Assembly (NCBI GenBank): GCA_002695005.1
Contig: NZNT01000029.1
Location: 496,001 to 560,000, forward strand
Direction of reading: 5' to 3'
DNA length: 64,000 nt
DNA from: Maritimibacter sp.
GTDB taxonomy: Bacteria > Pseudomonadota > Alphaproteobacteria > Rhodobacterales > Rhodobacteraceae
Below are positions 1-8,534 of the stretch, in pieces. How positions within the stretch are numbered: the first letter of the stretch is position 1; each line of letters opens with the position of its first letter. The position numbers were made by a program, and so were the translations under genes. Below the pieces are notes generated by a model, which saw nothing but the letters and a program-made list of their open reading frames with translations, was not told where the DNA came from and searched no databases.

Positions 1-302
1 CCTTCAACCAGACGCTGACCAAGGACATCCGCGCGATCACCATGCTCAAGGCCGAGCTGGACGGGCGCCCGCCGGTCTGCGGCGTGCCGTTCATTCAGGC
101 CATCGCGAACCTGCGGATGCACGAAATTCAGAACGAGCTGGCGATGCGGGAGTTCGATCCGAAGTCCAAGATGTTTCCGTCCTGGTCGCTGCTCACCGAA
201 CTGCACGGCCTCGGGTCCGAAACGGCCGGGGACTGGCTCGGCACCCATCGCGGGGCGCTGGGCGTCGAGAGCACCGCGAAACTGGAAGACCGCTATCTGT
301 AA
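1..302 (+). CDS. Patatin-like phospholipase family protein, C-terminal part (5' end outside window)
   Basis: Only the last 99 codons are visible, in the frame opening at base 3 and ending in TAA at 300-302. The piece resembles the C-terminal region of bacterial patatin-like acyl hydrolases, with an FNQTLTKDIRAI stretch, the pattern SKMFPSWSLLTELHGLG, then a WL...LGVEST ending. That resemblance comes from memory of the family; the catalytic GxSxG and DGG motifs would lie before the window. It converges on the nicotinamidase gene with 6 bases between the two stops. The protein could also be another alpha/beta protein, so the call is moderate. Confidence 0.55.
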   Translation, partial: FNQTLTKDIRAITMLKAELDGRPPVCGVPFIQAIANLRMHEIQNELAMREFDPKSKMFPSWSLLTELHGLGSETAGDWLGTHRGALGVESTAKLEDRYL

Positions 303-308
303 GGCGGG

Positions 309-917
309 CTAGTCGGGCTTGCGCGACAGCTTGACCCCGGCCTGCGCCATGTTCGCCAGCGCCATGTCGAGCGACCCGTTCGCGTCGATGCCCCGGCACA
401 GGTCGAGCCGCACCGTCACGTTGAACCCGAGCCGCGCCGCGTCCATCGCGGACCAGCCGACGCAGAAATCCGTGGCCAGCCCGACGAAGGTCAGGTCCGT
501 GGCCCCCCGGTTGCGCAGGTAACCTTCGAGCCCGGTGGGCGTGCGGTGGTCGTTCTCGAAGAACGCCGAGTAGCTGTCGACCTCGGGCCGGAAGCCCTTG
601 CGGATCACGAGGTCGGCGGGATCGGTTTCCAGGTCTTCGTGGAAGGCCGCCCCGTCGCTCCCCTGAATGCAGTGGTCGGGCCAGAGCACCTGCGGGCCAT
701 AATCCATCTCGACCAGTTCCAGCGGCGCCTTGCCCGGGTGGGACGAGGCGAAGGACGAATGGCCCGCCGGGTGCCAGTCTTGCGTGAAGACCCGCACGGG
801 GAAGGCACGCAGGAGCCGGTTGATGCCCGGCACGATTTCGTCTCCGCCCGCAACGGCGAGTGCGCCGCCGGGACAAAAGTCGTTCTGAACGTCGATGACG
901 ATAAGCGCGTCGGTCAT
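309..917 (-). CDS. pncA: Nicotinamidase (nicotinamide deamidase)
   Basis: Hydrolyses nicotinamide to nicotinate for NAD salvage in the cytosol. The 203-residue protein has the isochorismatase-like fold with the PncA triad Asp9 (VIDVQNDF), Lys107 (VIRKGF) and Cys152 (LATDFCVGWSA). Metal-site residues Asp47 and His49 sit in TQDWHPAGH, and His82 in WPDHC. The ATG at 915-917 was chosen because the protein then opens directly on MTDALIVIDVQ as in the family; an upstream in-frame start would add 13 unrelated residues and run into the protease gene. It follows the HtrA gene by 4 bases and is probably co-transcribed with it. Confidence 0.93.
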   Translation of the reverse strand: MTDALIVIDVQNDFCPGGALAVAGGDEIVPGINRLLRAFPVRVFTQDWHPAGHSSFASSHPGKAPLELVEMDYGPQVLWPDHCIQGSDGAAFHEDLETDPADLVIRKGFRPEVDSYSAFFENDHRTPTGLEGYLRNRGATDLTFVGLATDFCVGWSAMDAARLGFNVTVRLDLCRGIDANGSLDMALANMAQAGVKLSRKPD

Positions 918-921
918 GGGA

Positions 922-2301
922 TCACCCGTTGAAGCGTGCGGTGATGCGCCGTCCACCGCGTGAGAATTCGACCCGCCACCAGCGCGAGCCTTCCGCGATG
1001 ACGGCCTCGAACGCGTCGCCGGTCGTCACCGAAATGTGGTTCACGGAATGGATCACGTCGCCGCGCTGGAACCCCGTGCGCCGCGCCGGCCCCTCGGCGG
1101 TCACGACGACGACGCCCTTCGCATCCATCGGCTGGCCGAGGTTGCGGGCGATGTCGGGCGAGAGCGGCGACAGCGTGAGGCCCTGAAACGGGCCGGGCAG
1201 GGTGATGGCGGTCAGCGCCGCCTCGATCCCGCGCGGGGCGGCGGCGAGGGTCACGCGCGCCGCCTGAAACCCGTCGGCGTTCATGTAGCGCACCTCGACC
1301 GTGTCGCCCATCGGATGCGTGGCGAGGCGGAAGTCGAGCTCGGCGGCGGCATTCACCGGCTGATCCGCGATGGCCACGACAACGTCGCCGACACTCAGCC
1401 CGGCCTGCGCGAAGGGGCTGTCCGGGTGGATGTCGCGCAGGAGCACGCCCATCGGCCGCTCCAGCCCCATCGCATCGGCGATGGAGGCGTCGACCACCTG
1501 CACCTCGACCCCCGACCAGGGCCGTTCGAACCGGTCGCGCCCGGCGGCGGCCTGTGCGACCACCTGTTTCACGAGGTTGGCGGGGATGGCGAAGCCGATC
1601 CCGTTCGAGCCGCCCGAGCGGGTGACGATCTGGGTGTTGATGCCGACGAGGTCGCCGCGCATGTCCACCAGCGCGCCGCCGGAATTGCCGGGATTGATCG
1701 GCGCGTCGGTCTGGATGAAATACCGCCCGCCCTGCAACAGCGCCCCGCCGCCCTGACCCGTGCGCGCAAGGCCCGAGATGATGCCGGAGGAGACCGTCTG
1801 ACCCACGCCGAACGGGTTGCCGATGGCCAGCACGAGGTCACCGACCGCAAGCTCGTCACTGTCGGCGAAATCGAGCGCGGGGAGGTCTTCGCCCCCGTCG
1901 AGCCGGATCACGGCGAGGTCGGCGGCCTCATCCGCGAGCACGAGCCGCCCGTCGTATTCCCGCCGGTCGGCCAGAACGACGCGGATATCGGTCGCATTGC
2001 CGACGACGTGGTAGTTCGACACCACCAGCCCGTCGCCCACGATCACGCCCGACCCCAGCGAGTTCTGCTGTTGCGGCGGAATGTCGAAGTCGCGGAAGAA
2101 CTGGGAAAAGAACGGATCGTCGGCGAAGGGATTGCGCCGCTCTACCACCCGCGAGGCATAGATGTTGACGACCGCCGGGGCCGTTTCCTCGACCACCGGG
2201 GCGAAGGACAGCTGCATCTGCGCGGGGCTGTCGGGCACCTGCGTCTGCGCGTTCACAGCAACGGGGACGAGGGCGAAACACAGGGCAAGAACGCGGATCA
2301 T
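922..2301 (-). CDS. DegP/DegQ-family periplasmic serine protease (Do-like)
   Basis: A periplasmic quality-control protease of 459 residues. A Sec signal peptide covers residues 1-18 (ends VNAQ). The trypsin-like domain has His98 (SNYHVVG), Asp128 (AADLAVI) and Ser207 (NPGNSGGAL), so the triad is complete. Two PDZ-like domains follow, roughly residues 250-350 and 370-455. The ATG at 2299-2301 has an AGGAGG-like ribosome site (GGAGGTGCCC) just before it; the longer in-frame start adds 20 residues ahead of the signal peptide and is unlikely. Probably transcribed together with pncA. Confidence 0.92.
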   Translation of the reverse strand: MIRVLALCFALVPVAVNAQTQVPDSPAQMQLSFAPVVEETAPAVVNIYASRVVERRNPFADDPFFSQFFRDFDIPPQQQNSLGSGVIVGDGLVVSNYHVVGNATDIRVVLADRREYDGRLVLADEAADLAVIRLDGGEDLPALDFADSDELAVGDLVLAIGNPFGVGQTVSSGIISGLARTGQGGGALLQGGRYFIQTDAPINPGNSGGALVDMRGDLVGINTQIVTRSGGSNGIGFAIPANLVKQVVAQAAAGRDRFERPWSGVEVQVVDASIADAMGLERPMGVLLRDIHPDSPFAQAGLSVGDVVVAIADQPVNAAAELDFRLATHPMGDTVEVRYMNADGFQAARVTLAAAPRGIEAALTAITLPGPFQGLTLSPLSPDIARNLGQPMDAKGVVVVTAEGPARRTGFQRGDVIHSVNHISVTTGDAFEAVIAEGSRWWRVEFSRGGRRITARFNG

Positions 2302-2435
2302 GGGCACCTCCGATTGAGGAAAGAAGTGGCGTAGTGCCCCGGCAAATTCAAGACAATGCACCGATCCGGCCCCAAAGCCGCCCCAATCCGGGAGGAAAGT
2401 TACCCTATCGCTGCTGCTTCACCGGACACCCGACG

Positions 2436-2933
2436 ATGACCCACGAAACATATGAATACACTTTGACGACCGCCAAGGGATTCCTTCTCATGGTCGTCTG
2501 CGGACTCATCACGGTCTGGGCCGGATACATGGCGGCGACGCACCAAGGCAGCCTGTCGGTCGCGGGATTTTCGCTTGGGATGCAGGGCGCGACCTTCGCC
2601 TATCTCGTGCTCGCCACCGTCACCGGCTGGGTCACGTTCGATGAAATCCGGTCGTGGATGCGCCCGGCCGAGCGCAAGGCGCCCATCGTGCTGGACAACG
2701 AGGCGATCTCGGCCCCGGCACAGCCCGACAACCCGGCGGTGCTGCGCCTGTCCTACAAGGGCATTTCCGATATCAAGACACGCTCGGTCTCGGGCAACCG
2801 CGTGATCGAGATCCGGCACATGGACGGCAACCTCACGATTTCCGGCTCTGCGCTGGGCTCGCGGGAGGCGTTCGACAGCCTGCTTCAGTCGCTCCAGGCG
2901 CGCGTGGCGCTGACGCGCGGCTACCGCTACTGA
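2436..2933 (+). CDS. Small two-helix membrane protein of unknown function
   Basis: 165 residues. Two hydrophobic helices are visible at about residues 15-34 and 48-67, followed by a soluble C-terminal domain of about 95 residues. That domain (ISDIKTRSVSGNRVIEI) looks like a PH-like or bacterial pleckstrin-type beta domain, but this is only an impression. Start chosen at ATG 2436 (MTHETYEY), which removes 34 residues of atypical proline/arginine-rich sequence from the longest possible reading. It is divergent from the HtrA gene and lies just before trhO. No family was recognised. Confidence 0.6.
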   Translation: MTHETYEYTLTTAKGFLLMVVCGLITVWAGYMAATHQGSLSVAGFSLGMQGATFAYLVLATVTGWVTFDEIRSWMRPAERKAPIVLDNEAISAPAQPDNPAVLRLSYKGISDIKTRSVSGNRVIEIRHMDGNLTISGSALGSREAFDSLLQSLQARVALTRGYRY

Positions 2934-2982
2934 GGCCCGAGCGGGCTTGATCGGAACCCGCGCCGGGCGTAAGCCCCGCGCC

Positions 2983-3888
2983 ATGTTCACAGTCTGCGCC
3001 CTTTACCACTTCACCGCCTTCGACGACCCTGCCGCCCTCAAGGGACCGCTGGCCAAATTCTGCTGTTCGCGCGGGATCACCGGCTCGCTCCTTCTGGCGC
3101 GTGAGGGGATCAACGGGACCGTGGCGGGGAGCGAGGGCACGATCCGTGAGCTGATCGCCCATATCGACGGCCTGCCGGGATGCGCGGGCTTCGACTACAA
3201 GCTGTCGACGGCTTCCGAGCAGCCCTTTGGCCGCATGAAGGTCCGGCTCAAGCGCGAGATCGTCACGATGGGCCAGCCCGACGTCGACCCGCGCGCCGCC
3301 GTGGGCCGCTATGTCCAGCCCGCCGACTGGAACGAGCTGATCTCGGCCCCTGATGTGGCGGTGATCGACACGCGCAACGACTACGAGGTCGCGATCGGCA
3401 CCTTCGAGGGGGCCGAAGACCCCGAAACGGCGAGCTTCCGGGACTTCCCGGCGTGGTGGGAGGCCAACAAGGAGCGGTTCCACAACAAGCGGATCGCGAT
3501 GTTCTGCACCGGCGGCATCCGGTGCGAGAAATCGACCAACTACCTGATCGGGCAGGCGGTCGAGGAGGTCTTTCACCTCAAGGGTGGTATCCTGAAATAT
3601 CTCGAGGACGTGCCGGAGGACGAGAGCCTCTGGCACGGCGAATGTTTCGTCTTCGACGGTCGGGTGAGTGTCGGGCACGGATTGGCCGAAGGGCCGCACG
3701 AGATGTGCCACGCCTGCCGCCGCCCGATCCTGCCCGAAGACAAGGGCCGGCCGGACTACGAAGAAGGCGTCTCGTGCCACCAGTGCATCGACGACTATGA
3801 CGAGGCCCGGCGCGAACGCTTCCGCGAACGGCAACGCCAGATCGCCCTGTCGCGCGCGCGGGGCGAGCGGCACCTGGGGCCACGCTAG
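2983..3888 (+). CDS. trhO: tRNA uridine-34 hydroxylase TrhO (rhodanese-like, YceA/UPF0176)
   Basis: Oxygen-dependent hydroxylation of U34 in the wobble position of certain tRNAs, the first step toward 5-oxyacetyl- or methoxy-uridine. The 301-residue protein has the N-terminal acylphosphatase-like segment (ALYHFTAF, then LLLAREGINGTVAG at about 36-49), the rhodanese domain with Cys175 and Cys181 in FCTGGIRCEKS, and a C-terminal cysteine-rich tail (CHACRRPI...SCHQC). ATG 2983 gives the family-typical opening MFTVCALYHF. A two-hairpin repeat lies directly after the stop. Confidence 0.92.
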   Translation: MFTVCALYHFTAFDDPAALKGPLAKFCCSRGITGSLLLAREGINGTVAGSEGTIRELIAHIDGLPGCAGFDYKLSTASEQPFGRMKVRLKREIVTMGQPDVDPRAAVGRYVQPADWNELISAPDVAVIDTRNDYEVAIGTFEGAEDPETASFRDFPAWWEANKERFHNKRIAMFCTGGIRCEKSTNYLIGQAVEEVFHLKGGILKYLEDVPEDESLWHGECFVFDGRVSVGHGLAEGPHEMCHACRRPILPEDKGRPDYEEGVSCHQCIDDYDEARRERFRERQRQIALSRARGERHLGPR

Positions 3889-3890
3889 AG

Positions 3891-3980
3891 GTTTCGTCGC
3901 AGGCTGACGCCTGCGCCGACCCGCCGGGGGAGGCGCTGCCTCCCCCGGACCCCCTCCGAAGTATTTGAAGAACGAAGAAG
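3891..3980 (+). repeat. Two-hairpin dispersed repeat, copy A
   Basis: Starts GTTTCG, then a first hairpin 3898-3915 (CGCAGGC/GCCTGCG) and a second with a perfect 11-bp stem (3924-3934 with 3938-3948, loop GCT). The tail at 3949-3980 has the pattern ACC..CTCCGAAGTATTT...GAACGAAGAAG. The same order of parts occurs five more times in this window. It sits right after the trhO stop and points the same way, so it may act as a transcription end or RNA-stabilising structure; that role is inference. Confidence 0.75.
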
Positions 3981-4112
3981 GGGCGTGTGGCGGGGCCTGA
4001 AGTTCTTGGGACGGACAGGGCGCCGGGACGCCACGTTTCCGTGGGGTCATGAAACCTTTTGTTGAGGTCCGCACGTTCCTTTCTTACGTCGGAGGAAACG
4101 AAGGGAGTTTCC

Positions 4113-4556
4113 ATGCGCTACGTTCACACGATGGTCCGGGTGTCGGACCTGGAAGAGAGCCTCGACTTCTGGTGCAACAAGGTCGGGCTGGTCGAAATCC
4201 GCCGCAAGGAGGTGCCGGAGGGCAAGTTCACGCTCGTCTTCCTCGCGGCCCCGAAAGACAAGGAGAGCGCCGAGGCGACGACCGCGCCGGAACTGGAGCT
4301 GACCTATAACTGGGACAGCGACGAGGTGTATGAAACCGGTCGCTCCTGGGGGCATCTGGCCTACAAGGTCGATGACATTCATGCCTTCTGCCAGAAGCTC
4401 ATGGACGCCGGCGTCACGATCAACCGCCCGCCGCGCGACGGTCGTATGGCCTTCTTCAAATCGCCTGATAATATCTCGGTGGAACTGATCCAGGACGGCC
4501 CCGCGCTCGACCCGACAGAGCCGTGGGTGTCGATGGAAAACACAGGAGACTGGTAG
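4113..4556 (+). CDS. gloA: Lactoylglutathione lyase (glyoxalase I)
   Basis: Isomerises the methylglyoxal-glutathione hemithioacetal to S-lactoylglutathione. The 147-residue VOC-fold protein shows candidate metal ligands His5 (YVHTMV), a Glu in ELELTYNW, His in [10 protein letters not shown] and Glu in SVELIQDG. Start at ATG 4113 (MRYVHTMV) has an AAGGGAG ribosome site 6 bases upstream; an earlier in-frame ATG at 4059 lacks a site and adds 18 unrelated residues. The sulfotransferase-like gene follows after 8 bases and may be in the same transcript. Confidence 0.92.
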   Translation: MRYVHTMVRVSDLEESLDFWCNKVGLVEIRRKEVPEGKFTLVFLAAPKDKESAEATTAPELELTYNWDSDEVYETGRSWGHLAYKVDDIHAFCQKLMDAGVTINRPPRDGRMAFFKSPDNISVELIQDGPALDPTEPWVSMENTGDW

Positions 4557-4564
4557 GAGGCCTT

Positions 4565-5503
4565 ATGTCCCGCAGACTGCAAGATCTCGTCCGACTGAAC
4601 GCCCGTGACCGCCGGGGCATCGCCCCGGTGGAGGGAACCGTTGCGGCCTCGCCCGCGTCATTCGCCGCCCATCAGCCCGCAGACCTCAGGGCCGAGACCG
4701 AGGCGACGCTGAGTGCGCTGCCTGCGGGCCTGGCCGACCGGGTGCTCGCGCGGTTCGATCCGGGCCGGGTGATTCCCGGCTCCTACGAGCAGGAGCGCGA
4801 CATCCTGTTCTTCATCAACGTGCCGATGACAGCGGGCGGGGCCGTGGTAGGGGCGCTTAAGGACGTGTTCGACCGGACGCGGTCCTTCGGGTCCGGGGCG
4901 CTCAAGGGCGATCTCAAGGCCGAGTGGCAGGCTGCGCTGGACGCGCGCGAGGCGGCCGGGGGCCGGTTGCGGCAGGCACTTGCCGGCCCGTTCCGGTTCA
5001 AGCGGCTGTCCGAGATGGTGACGGGGGCGAGCGAGGTTCAGTTCGCGAGCTTCATCCGCAACCCGGCGGACCGGCTGTTTTCGGATTATGTCGCGCAGTC
5101 TTCGCCCGACAATCCCGACCACGCGGCGTTTCTTGAGGAATTCCCCACGTTCGAGGCCTATGTCGACGGCGCGCCGGAAAACCCGCAGCTTGCCCAGCTT
5201 GTCGGCATGACCGGCAACGTGTCGGAGATGCTGGAGCGGCTGGTGTCGACCTACAGCTTCGTCGGGGTAAGCGAGCATGTCTCGGCCTCGGTCGAGCATT
5301 TCCGCCGGTCCCACAACCTGCCGACGCTGAGCGACATCTCGGAAGCGGCGATGGATCAGGCCGCGCGCCTGAGCCCCGCGCTGCGGTCGCGCATCTGCAA
5401 GCGGCATATGGGGGACTGGGTGCTCTTTACCCTGCTGGAGCCCGCAATGGCGGGGTTCGAGCAGCGTCTGGCGGCTGTCGCCTATCCCGACCGGCTGTCG
5501 TAA
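4565..5503 (+). CDS. Sulfotransferase-like protein with altered PAPS-binding loop
   Basis: 312 residues. Two pieces recall sulfotransferase family 2: FFINVPMTAGGAV near residue 80, where family members have F-HIPKTGGTS (5'-phosphosulfate loop), and FIRNPADRLFSDYV near residue 165, matching the 3'-phosphate motif R-P..R..S.Y. In the first motif the usual His and Lys are replaced by Asn and Met, so catalysis with PAPS is doubtful. Start ATG 4565 is preceded by GGAGG at 4556-4560. It overlaps the convergent MgtC-like gene by 22 bases at the 3' end. Family assignment is by remote resemblance. Confidence 0.5.
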   Translation: MSRRLQDLVRLNARDRRGIAPVEGTVAASPASFAAHQPADLRAETEATLSALPAGLADRVLARFDPGRVIPGSYEQERDILFFINVPMTAGGAVVGALKDVFDRTRSFGSGALKGDLKAEWQAALDAREAAGGRLRQALAGPFRFKRLSEMVTGASEVQFASFIRNPADRLFSDYVAQSSPDNPDHAAFLEEFPTFEAYVDGAPENPQLAQLVGMTGNVSEMLERLVSTYSFVGVSEHVSASVEHFRRSHNLPTLSDISEAAMDQAARLSPALRSRICKRHMGDWVLFTLLEPAMAGFEQRLAAVAYPDRLS

Positions 5504-5991
5504 TTTTGGCGTTTGTCGGGCGCGAGTTTGCGCTCGGCGATGCCCACGAGCCAGATGATCGTGATGGCCGGGACGGTGACGAGCACCGCGACCACCCACA
5601 GGCCCAGCCCGCAGGCCAGCCCGACGGATGCGGTGAGCCACAGGCTCGCCCCTGTCGTGAGGCCGTGGACCTTGCCCTGCGAGAACACGATGAGGCCCGC
5701 CGCGAGGAAGGCCACGCCCGAGGTCACGGCCTCGATCACGCGGATCGGGTCCATCCGGGCGCCTTCCGCATAGCTGTCGCCGCGGCTCATGAGTTCCAGC
5801 ATCAGGATGCAGTAGACGGCGGCGGCGAGGCCGACGAGCATATGGGTGCGCAGGCCCGCAGGGCGCGCGCGCGATTCCCGCTCGAACCCGATCAGCCCGC
5901 AAAGCAGGACGGCCCCGGCGAGTCTCATCGCGAGGATGCCCGGCGGCAGCACCGTGGTGGCGGCCAATTCATTGAGCAGACTGTCGTACAT
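5482..5991 (-). CDS. MgtC/SapB-family membrane protein
   Basis: 169 residues with four to five membrane helices. The family hallmark is visible early: RLAGAVLLCGLIGFERE, followed by PAGLRTHMLVGLAAA and later RMDPIRVIEAVTSGVAFLAAG, which match the MgtC N-terminal domain. Family members include virulence-associated regulators of Mg2+ adaptation and F-type ATP synthase, but many environmental copies have no assigned role. Ends inside the 3' end of the convergent neighbour. The C-terminal ACT-like domain of long MgtC proteins is absent. Confidence 0.85.
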   Translation of the reverse strand: MYDSLLNELAATTVLPPGILAMRLAGAVLLCGLIGFERESRARPAGLRTHMLVGLAAAVYCILMLELMSRGDSYAEGARMDPIRVIEAVTSGVAFLAAGLIVFSQGKVHGLTTGASLWLTASVGLACGLGLWVVAVLVTVPAITIIWLVGIAERKLAPDKRQNYDSRSG

Positions 5992-6067
5992 GGCAGGGGT
6001 AAACTGCCGCCAAGGCCTCGCGGTTCCGTGAAAATCGCGTGAGAAAACGCCAAGTCGTTAAACTATC

Positions 6068-6092
6068 GGAACAAAAACCTCATGAATTTGTT
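6068..6092 (+). promoter_or_regulatory. Candidate EcfG promoter for the glycine-zipper lipoprotein
   Basis: GGAAC at 6068-6072, a 16-base spacer, then TGTT at 6089-6092. It differs by one base from the EcfG consensus GGAAC-N16/17-CGTT. It lies 36 bases upstream of the ATG at 6129, and the other stress-type genes nearby carry perfect matches. Confidence 0.45.
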
Positions 6093-6128
6093 ACCATAGG
6101 GACGAATCCATTGAAGAAGGAAGTCCAG

Positions 6129-6401
6129 ATGAAAACCCGAGTTCTTGCCGTTGCCGCCCTGTCCGTGTTCGCTCTTGCGGGCTGTGAAACCGAAAATCAG
6201 GTGCAAGGGACGGCGGTTGGCGCCGCGGCCGGCGCGGCTGTCGGGGGGCTTTCGTCCGGTTCGCTTGCCGGTGCTGCCGTGGGTGCCGCGACCGGTGCCG
6301 TTGCCGGCAACCTTATCGCCCGCGTGGGTGAAGGCGAGAACCAGTGCATCTATCAGGATCGCAACGGCAACCGCTATCGCGCGGCCTGCCCCGAAAGCTG
6401 A
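6129..6401 (+). CDS. Glycine-zipper outer-membrane lipoprotein
   Basis: 90 residues. A lipoprotein signal ends at the lipobox LAGC, with Cys19 as the lipidated residue. Residues about 28-70 are a glycine-zipper repeat (GAAAGAAVGGLSSGSLAG and similar GxxxG steps), as in 17 kDa antigen/OsmB-like proteins. A short tail carries two more Cys in NQCIYQDRNGNRYRAACP. ATG 6129 has a GAAGGAAG ribosome site. It is followed by a strong terminator and preceded by an EcfG-like promoter, which suggests stress-induced expression. Confidence 0.85.
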   Translation: MKTRVLAVAALSVFALAGCETENQVQGTAVGAAAGAAVGGLSSGSLAGAAVGAATGAVAGNLIARVGEGENQCIYQDRNGNRYRAACPES

Positions 6402-6430
6402 TCCAGCGTCGCGGCCCTTGCCGCGCATGA

Positions 6431-6460
6431 AAAAGCCCCGCCATTCGGCGGGGCTTTTGT
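6431..6460. terminator. Rho-independent terminator, probably bidirectional
   Basis: Perfect 8-bp GC stem GCCCCGCC/GGCGGGGC (6435-6442 and 6447-6454) with an ATTC loop, flanked by AAAA on the left and TTTTG on the right. It can end the lipoprotein transcript on + and the csbD transcript on -. Confidence 0.85.
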
Positions 6461-6481
6461 CGTTCGGGTCGTTGGATCAGG

Positions 6482-6679
6482 TCAGGCAGCGGCGAGCCAG
6501 TCGTCGACTTCGCGCTGGGCCTCTTCCTTGGAGCGACCGTATTTCTCCTGGATCAGCCCTTCGAGCTTCTCCCGGTCACCATCCACCTGGTCGAGGTCGT
6601 CGTTCGTGAGCTCGCCCCACTTGGTCTGGGCGTCGCCCTTGACCTGTTTCCATTTGCCTTGCACTTGGTCCCAATTCAT
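6482..6679 (-). CDS. CsbD-family stress protein
   Basis: 65 residues with the CsbD signature: MNWDQVQGKWKQVKGDAQTK then WGELTNDDLDQVDG and KLEGLIQEKYG. Small soluble proteins of this family are general-stress induced in many bacteria; their biochemical role is not known. The ATG at 6677-6679 has an AAGGAGG ribosome site, so the extra 10 residues of the longer reading are excluded. A perfect EcfG promoter lies 35 bases upstream, tying it to the stress response genes next to it. Confidence 0.9.
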   Translation of the reverse strand: MNWDQVQGKWKQVKGDAQTKWGELTNDDLDQVDGDREKLEGLIQEKYGRSKEEAQREVDDWLAAA

Positions 6680-6713
6680 CGGGTGCCTCCTTTCGTTCAG
6701 GGTCTGCAATTGA

Positions 6714-6739
6714 AACGCCTGGTCCCGGTCCGGAGTTCC
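6714..6739 (-). promoter_or_regulatory. EcfG promoter of csbD
   Basis: On the minus strand GGAAC (6739-6735), a 17-base spacer, then CGTT (6717-6714), an exact match to the alphaproteobacterial EcfG consensus. The -10 element is 35 bases before the csbD start. Confidence 0.75.
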
Positions 6740-6752
6740 GCCCCGAGGTCCG

Positions 6753-8534
6753 TTATTCCCGGCTCCTGTCAGCGGGCTGGACCGGGTGGAGGTGGTCGGA
6801 GGGGACGATGGTGTCGTCGAAGGCCTGAATCGGGAAGTCTATGGTCACGGTATAGCTGTCATCCGTCATCTCGCGCGATACGCGGCCTTCCATCTGGCTC
6901 ACGAAGGCACGCACCAATTGCTCGCCCAGGCCGGTCGAAATGTTGTCCTCGATCTCGGCGGGCTCTGCCGAAATGGTGTTCCTGACCACGACGACACCCC
7001 GGTTTCCGCCCGCCTTGCAATCAAGCGACACGGCCACGCGCGGCCTGGTCTCACCCTCGGCGGGTCCCATGTGTTTGAGCGCATTGGTCACGAGTTCCGA
7101 AATGGCGAGAGACAGCGGCACGGCCTGATCCGGATAGACCTCGCAGTCGTCGTAACTCGCGTCGAGGATCACGTCGCGCGTGTCGCCGGTATGGGAAGAG
7201 CTGACCATCTGGCTCACGATGGCCTCCAGCAGTTCGCCCATGCGCACGCGTTCGGCCGTCGAGGTCTCATAAAGGTTCTGATGCACCCGCGCTATGGACA
7301 TGACCCGTTGGCGGATGTCGGTGAGGGAATCCTTGATCGCCGGATTGCGCGACTTGCGGATCTTCATGCCGAGGATCGACACGATGAGCTGGAGGTTGTT
7401 CTTCACCCGGTGGTGGACCTCCTTGAGCAGGACGGTGCGCTGGTGGATCGTGTCGTAAAGCTCGGCCTCGTCATGCAGGATGTTTTCGGCCAGCCGCATC
7501 CACGTCTCTTCCATGTCGCGGATCTCGGTCGGCAGGCCCCGGTCGCGGCGCGGTTCCACCAGCTTGCGCGAGCGCATGAACTGGAGCATCCGGGCGCGCA
7601 GGTTGCGGGTGGGTTTGATGACCATGCGCTGCACGGCATAGAAGGCGACGGCGAGGCTCACCAGCCACATCAGCAGCGGGAAGAGCATCGAGGTGCTGAA
7701 GCTCATCCCGTTGCCGATCGCGTTGCGCCGGTATTCCCAGCTGCCGAGCGCGTAGACCTGCCCGGACACGATGGGGACGAGGGCGAAAACACGACGCTCG
7801 TTATTGGCGTTCTCGGCGATGAAGGCGACCTCGGACCCGCCGGTGAGCGCGCGCAGGGAGCGGTCGGCGGGCAGGTTGTCGGCCAGGTCGGTGGCATCGG
7901 AGGAGGTGGTCAGAACCTCGCCATCCCCGTTGAAGGTGATGAGCTCGAGAGGCCGGTTCTTGAGGTCGTCCGCGCCGGTCGGCGTGGTCAGCCCGCGGTG
8001 GGGGAGCGAGGCCACGACATAGCCGTCGTAATCGCCACCCGTGATCACCGGGAGCGACACGACAATCACCGAAGTCTGGCTGATCGACCCCCGGATCGCA
8101 AATTTCACACGGGGGCCGGGATTGTCGATGAATTCCCTGTGGAGCGGCCGCTCGGCAAGGCTCTGGCCCTGTGCAGACGAACCGCACATCACGGTCCCGT
8201 CGCGCGCGACGTAGCCGATGAAAGACAGCTCCGGCGTGTCGCGCAGGAGCGCGGACAAGGGCTCCTCGCAGGGATAGCCCGCCTCGCGCATCACGGGAAC
8301 CATGGTGACGAGACTCTTGGCGACGCCCGTGGCCGTGCGGATCGCGGCCTCCTGCTCTGCCGCCGCGTCGGAAGTGAGCGCGAGCAGCGTCTGGGCGAGG
8401 TCACGGTCGGCGCGATCGAGCAACTGATAGGTCGTCGCGACGGAAATGATGCCGACGGGAAGGAGCGCGATGGCCAACAGCCCCGCGATTCGGAAGGTCA
8501 GCGACCGGCTCCGTTCCCGGAAAGTATTGATCAA
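6753..8534 (-). CDS. HWE/HisKA_2-type sensor histidine kinase of the general stress response
   Basis: 593 residues. Helices at about 14-36 and 281-303 enclose a periplasmic sensor region of some 240 residues, probably Cache-like. A membrane-proximal linker follows, then the HisKA_2 dimerisation segment KEVHHRVKNNLQL with the phospho-acceptor at about His374, and a HATPase domain whose N-box contains ISELVTNALKH. Such kinases phosphorylate PhyR. The start is a TTG at 8534 overlapping the ecfG stop (TTGA), with GAGGAAG upstream; no nearby ATG keeps the first helix intact. The next gene upstream is ecfG, so the kinase is transcribed with its own output sigma factor. Confidence 0.88.
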   Translation of the reverse strand: MINTFRERSRSLTFRIAGLLAIALLPVGIISVATTYQLLDRADRDLAQTLLALTSDAAAEQEAAIRTATGVAKSLVTMVPVMREAGYPCEEPLSALLRDTPELSFIGYVARDGTVMCGSSAQGQSLAERPLHREFIDNPGPRVKFAIRGSISQTSVIVVSLPVITGGDYDGYVVASLPHRGLTTPTGADDLKNRPLELITFNGDGEVLTTSSDATDLADNLPADRSLRALTGGSEVAFIAENANNERRVFALVPIVSGQVYALGSWEYRRNAIGNGMSFSTSMLFPLLMWLVSLAVAFYAVQRMVIKPTRNLRARMLQFMRSRKLVEPRRDRGLPTEIRDMEETWMRLAENILHDEAELYDTIHQRTVLLKEVHHRVKNNLQLIVSILGMKIRKSRNPAIKDSLTDIRQRVMSIARVHQNLYETSTAERVRMGELLEAIVSQMVSSSHTGDTRDVILDASYDDCEVYPDQAVPLSLAISELVTNALKHMGPAEGETRPRVAVSLDCKAGGNRGVVVVRNTISAEPAEIEDNISTGLGEQLVRAFVSQMEGRVSREMTDDSYTVTIDFPIQAFDDTIVPSDHLHPVQPADRSRE

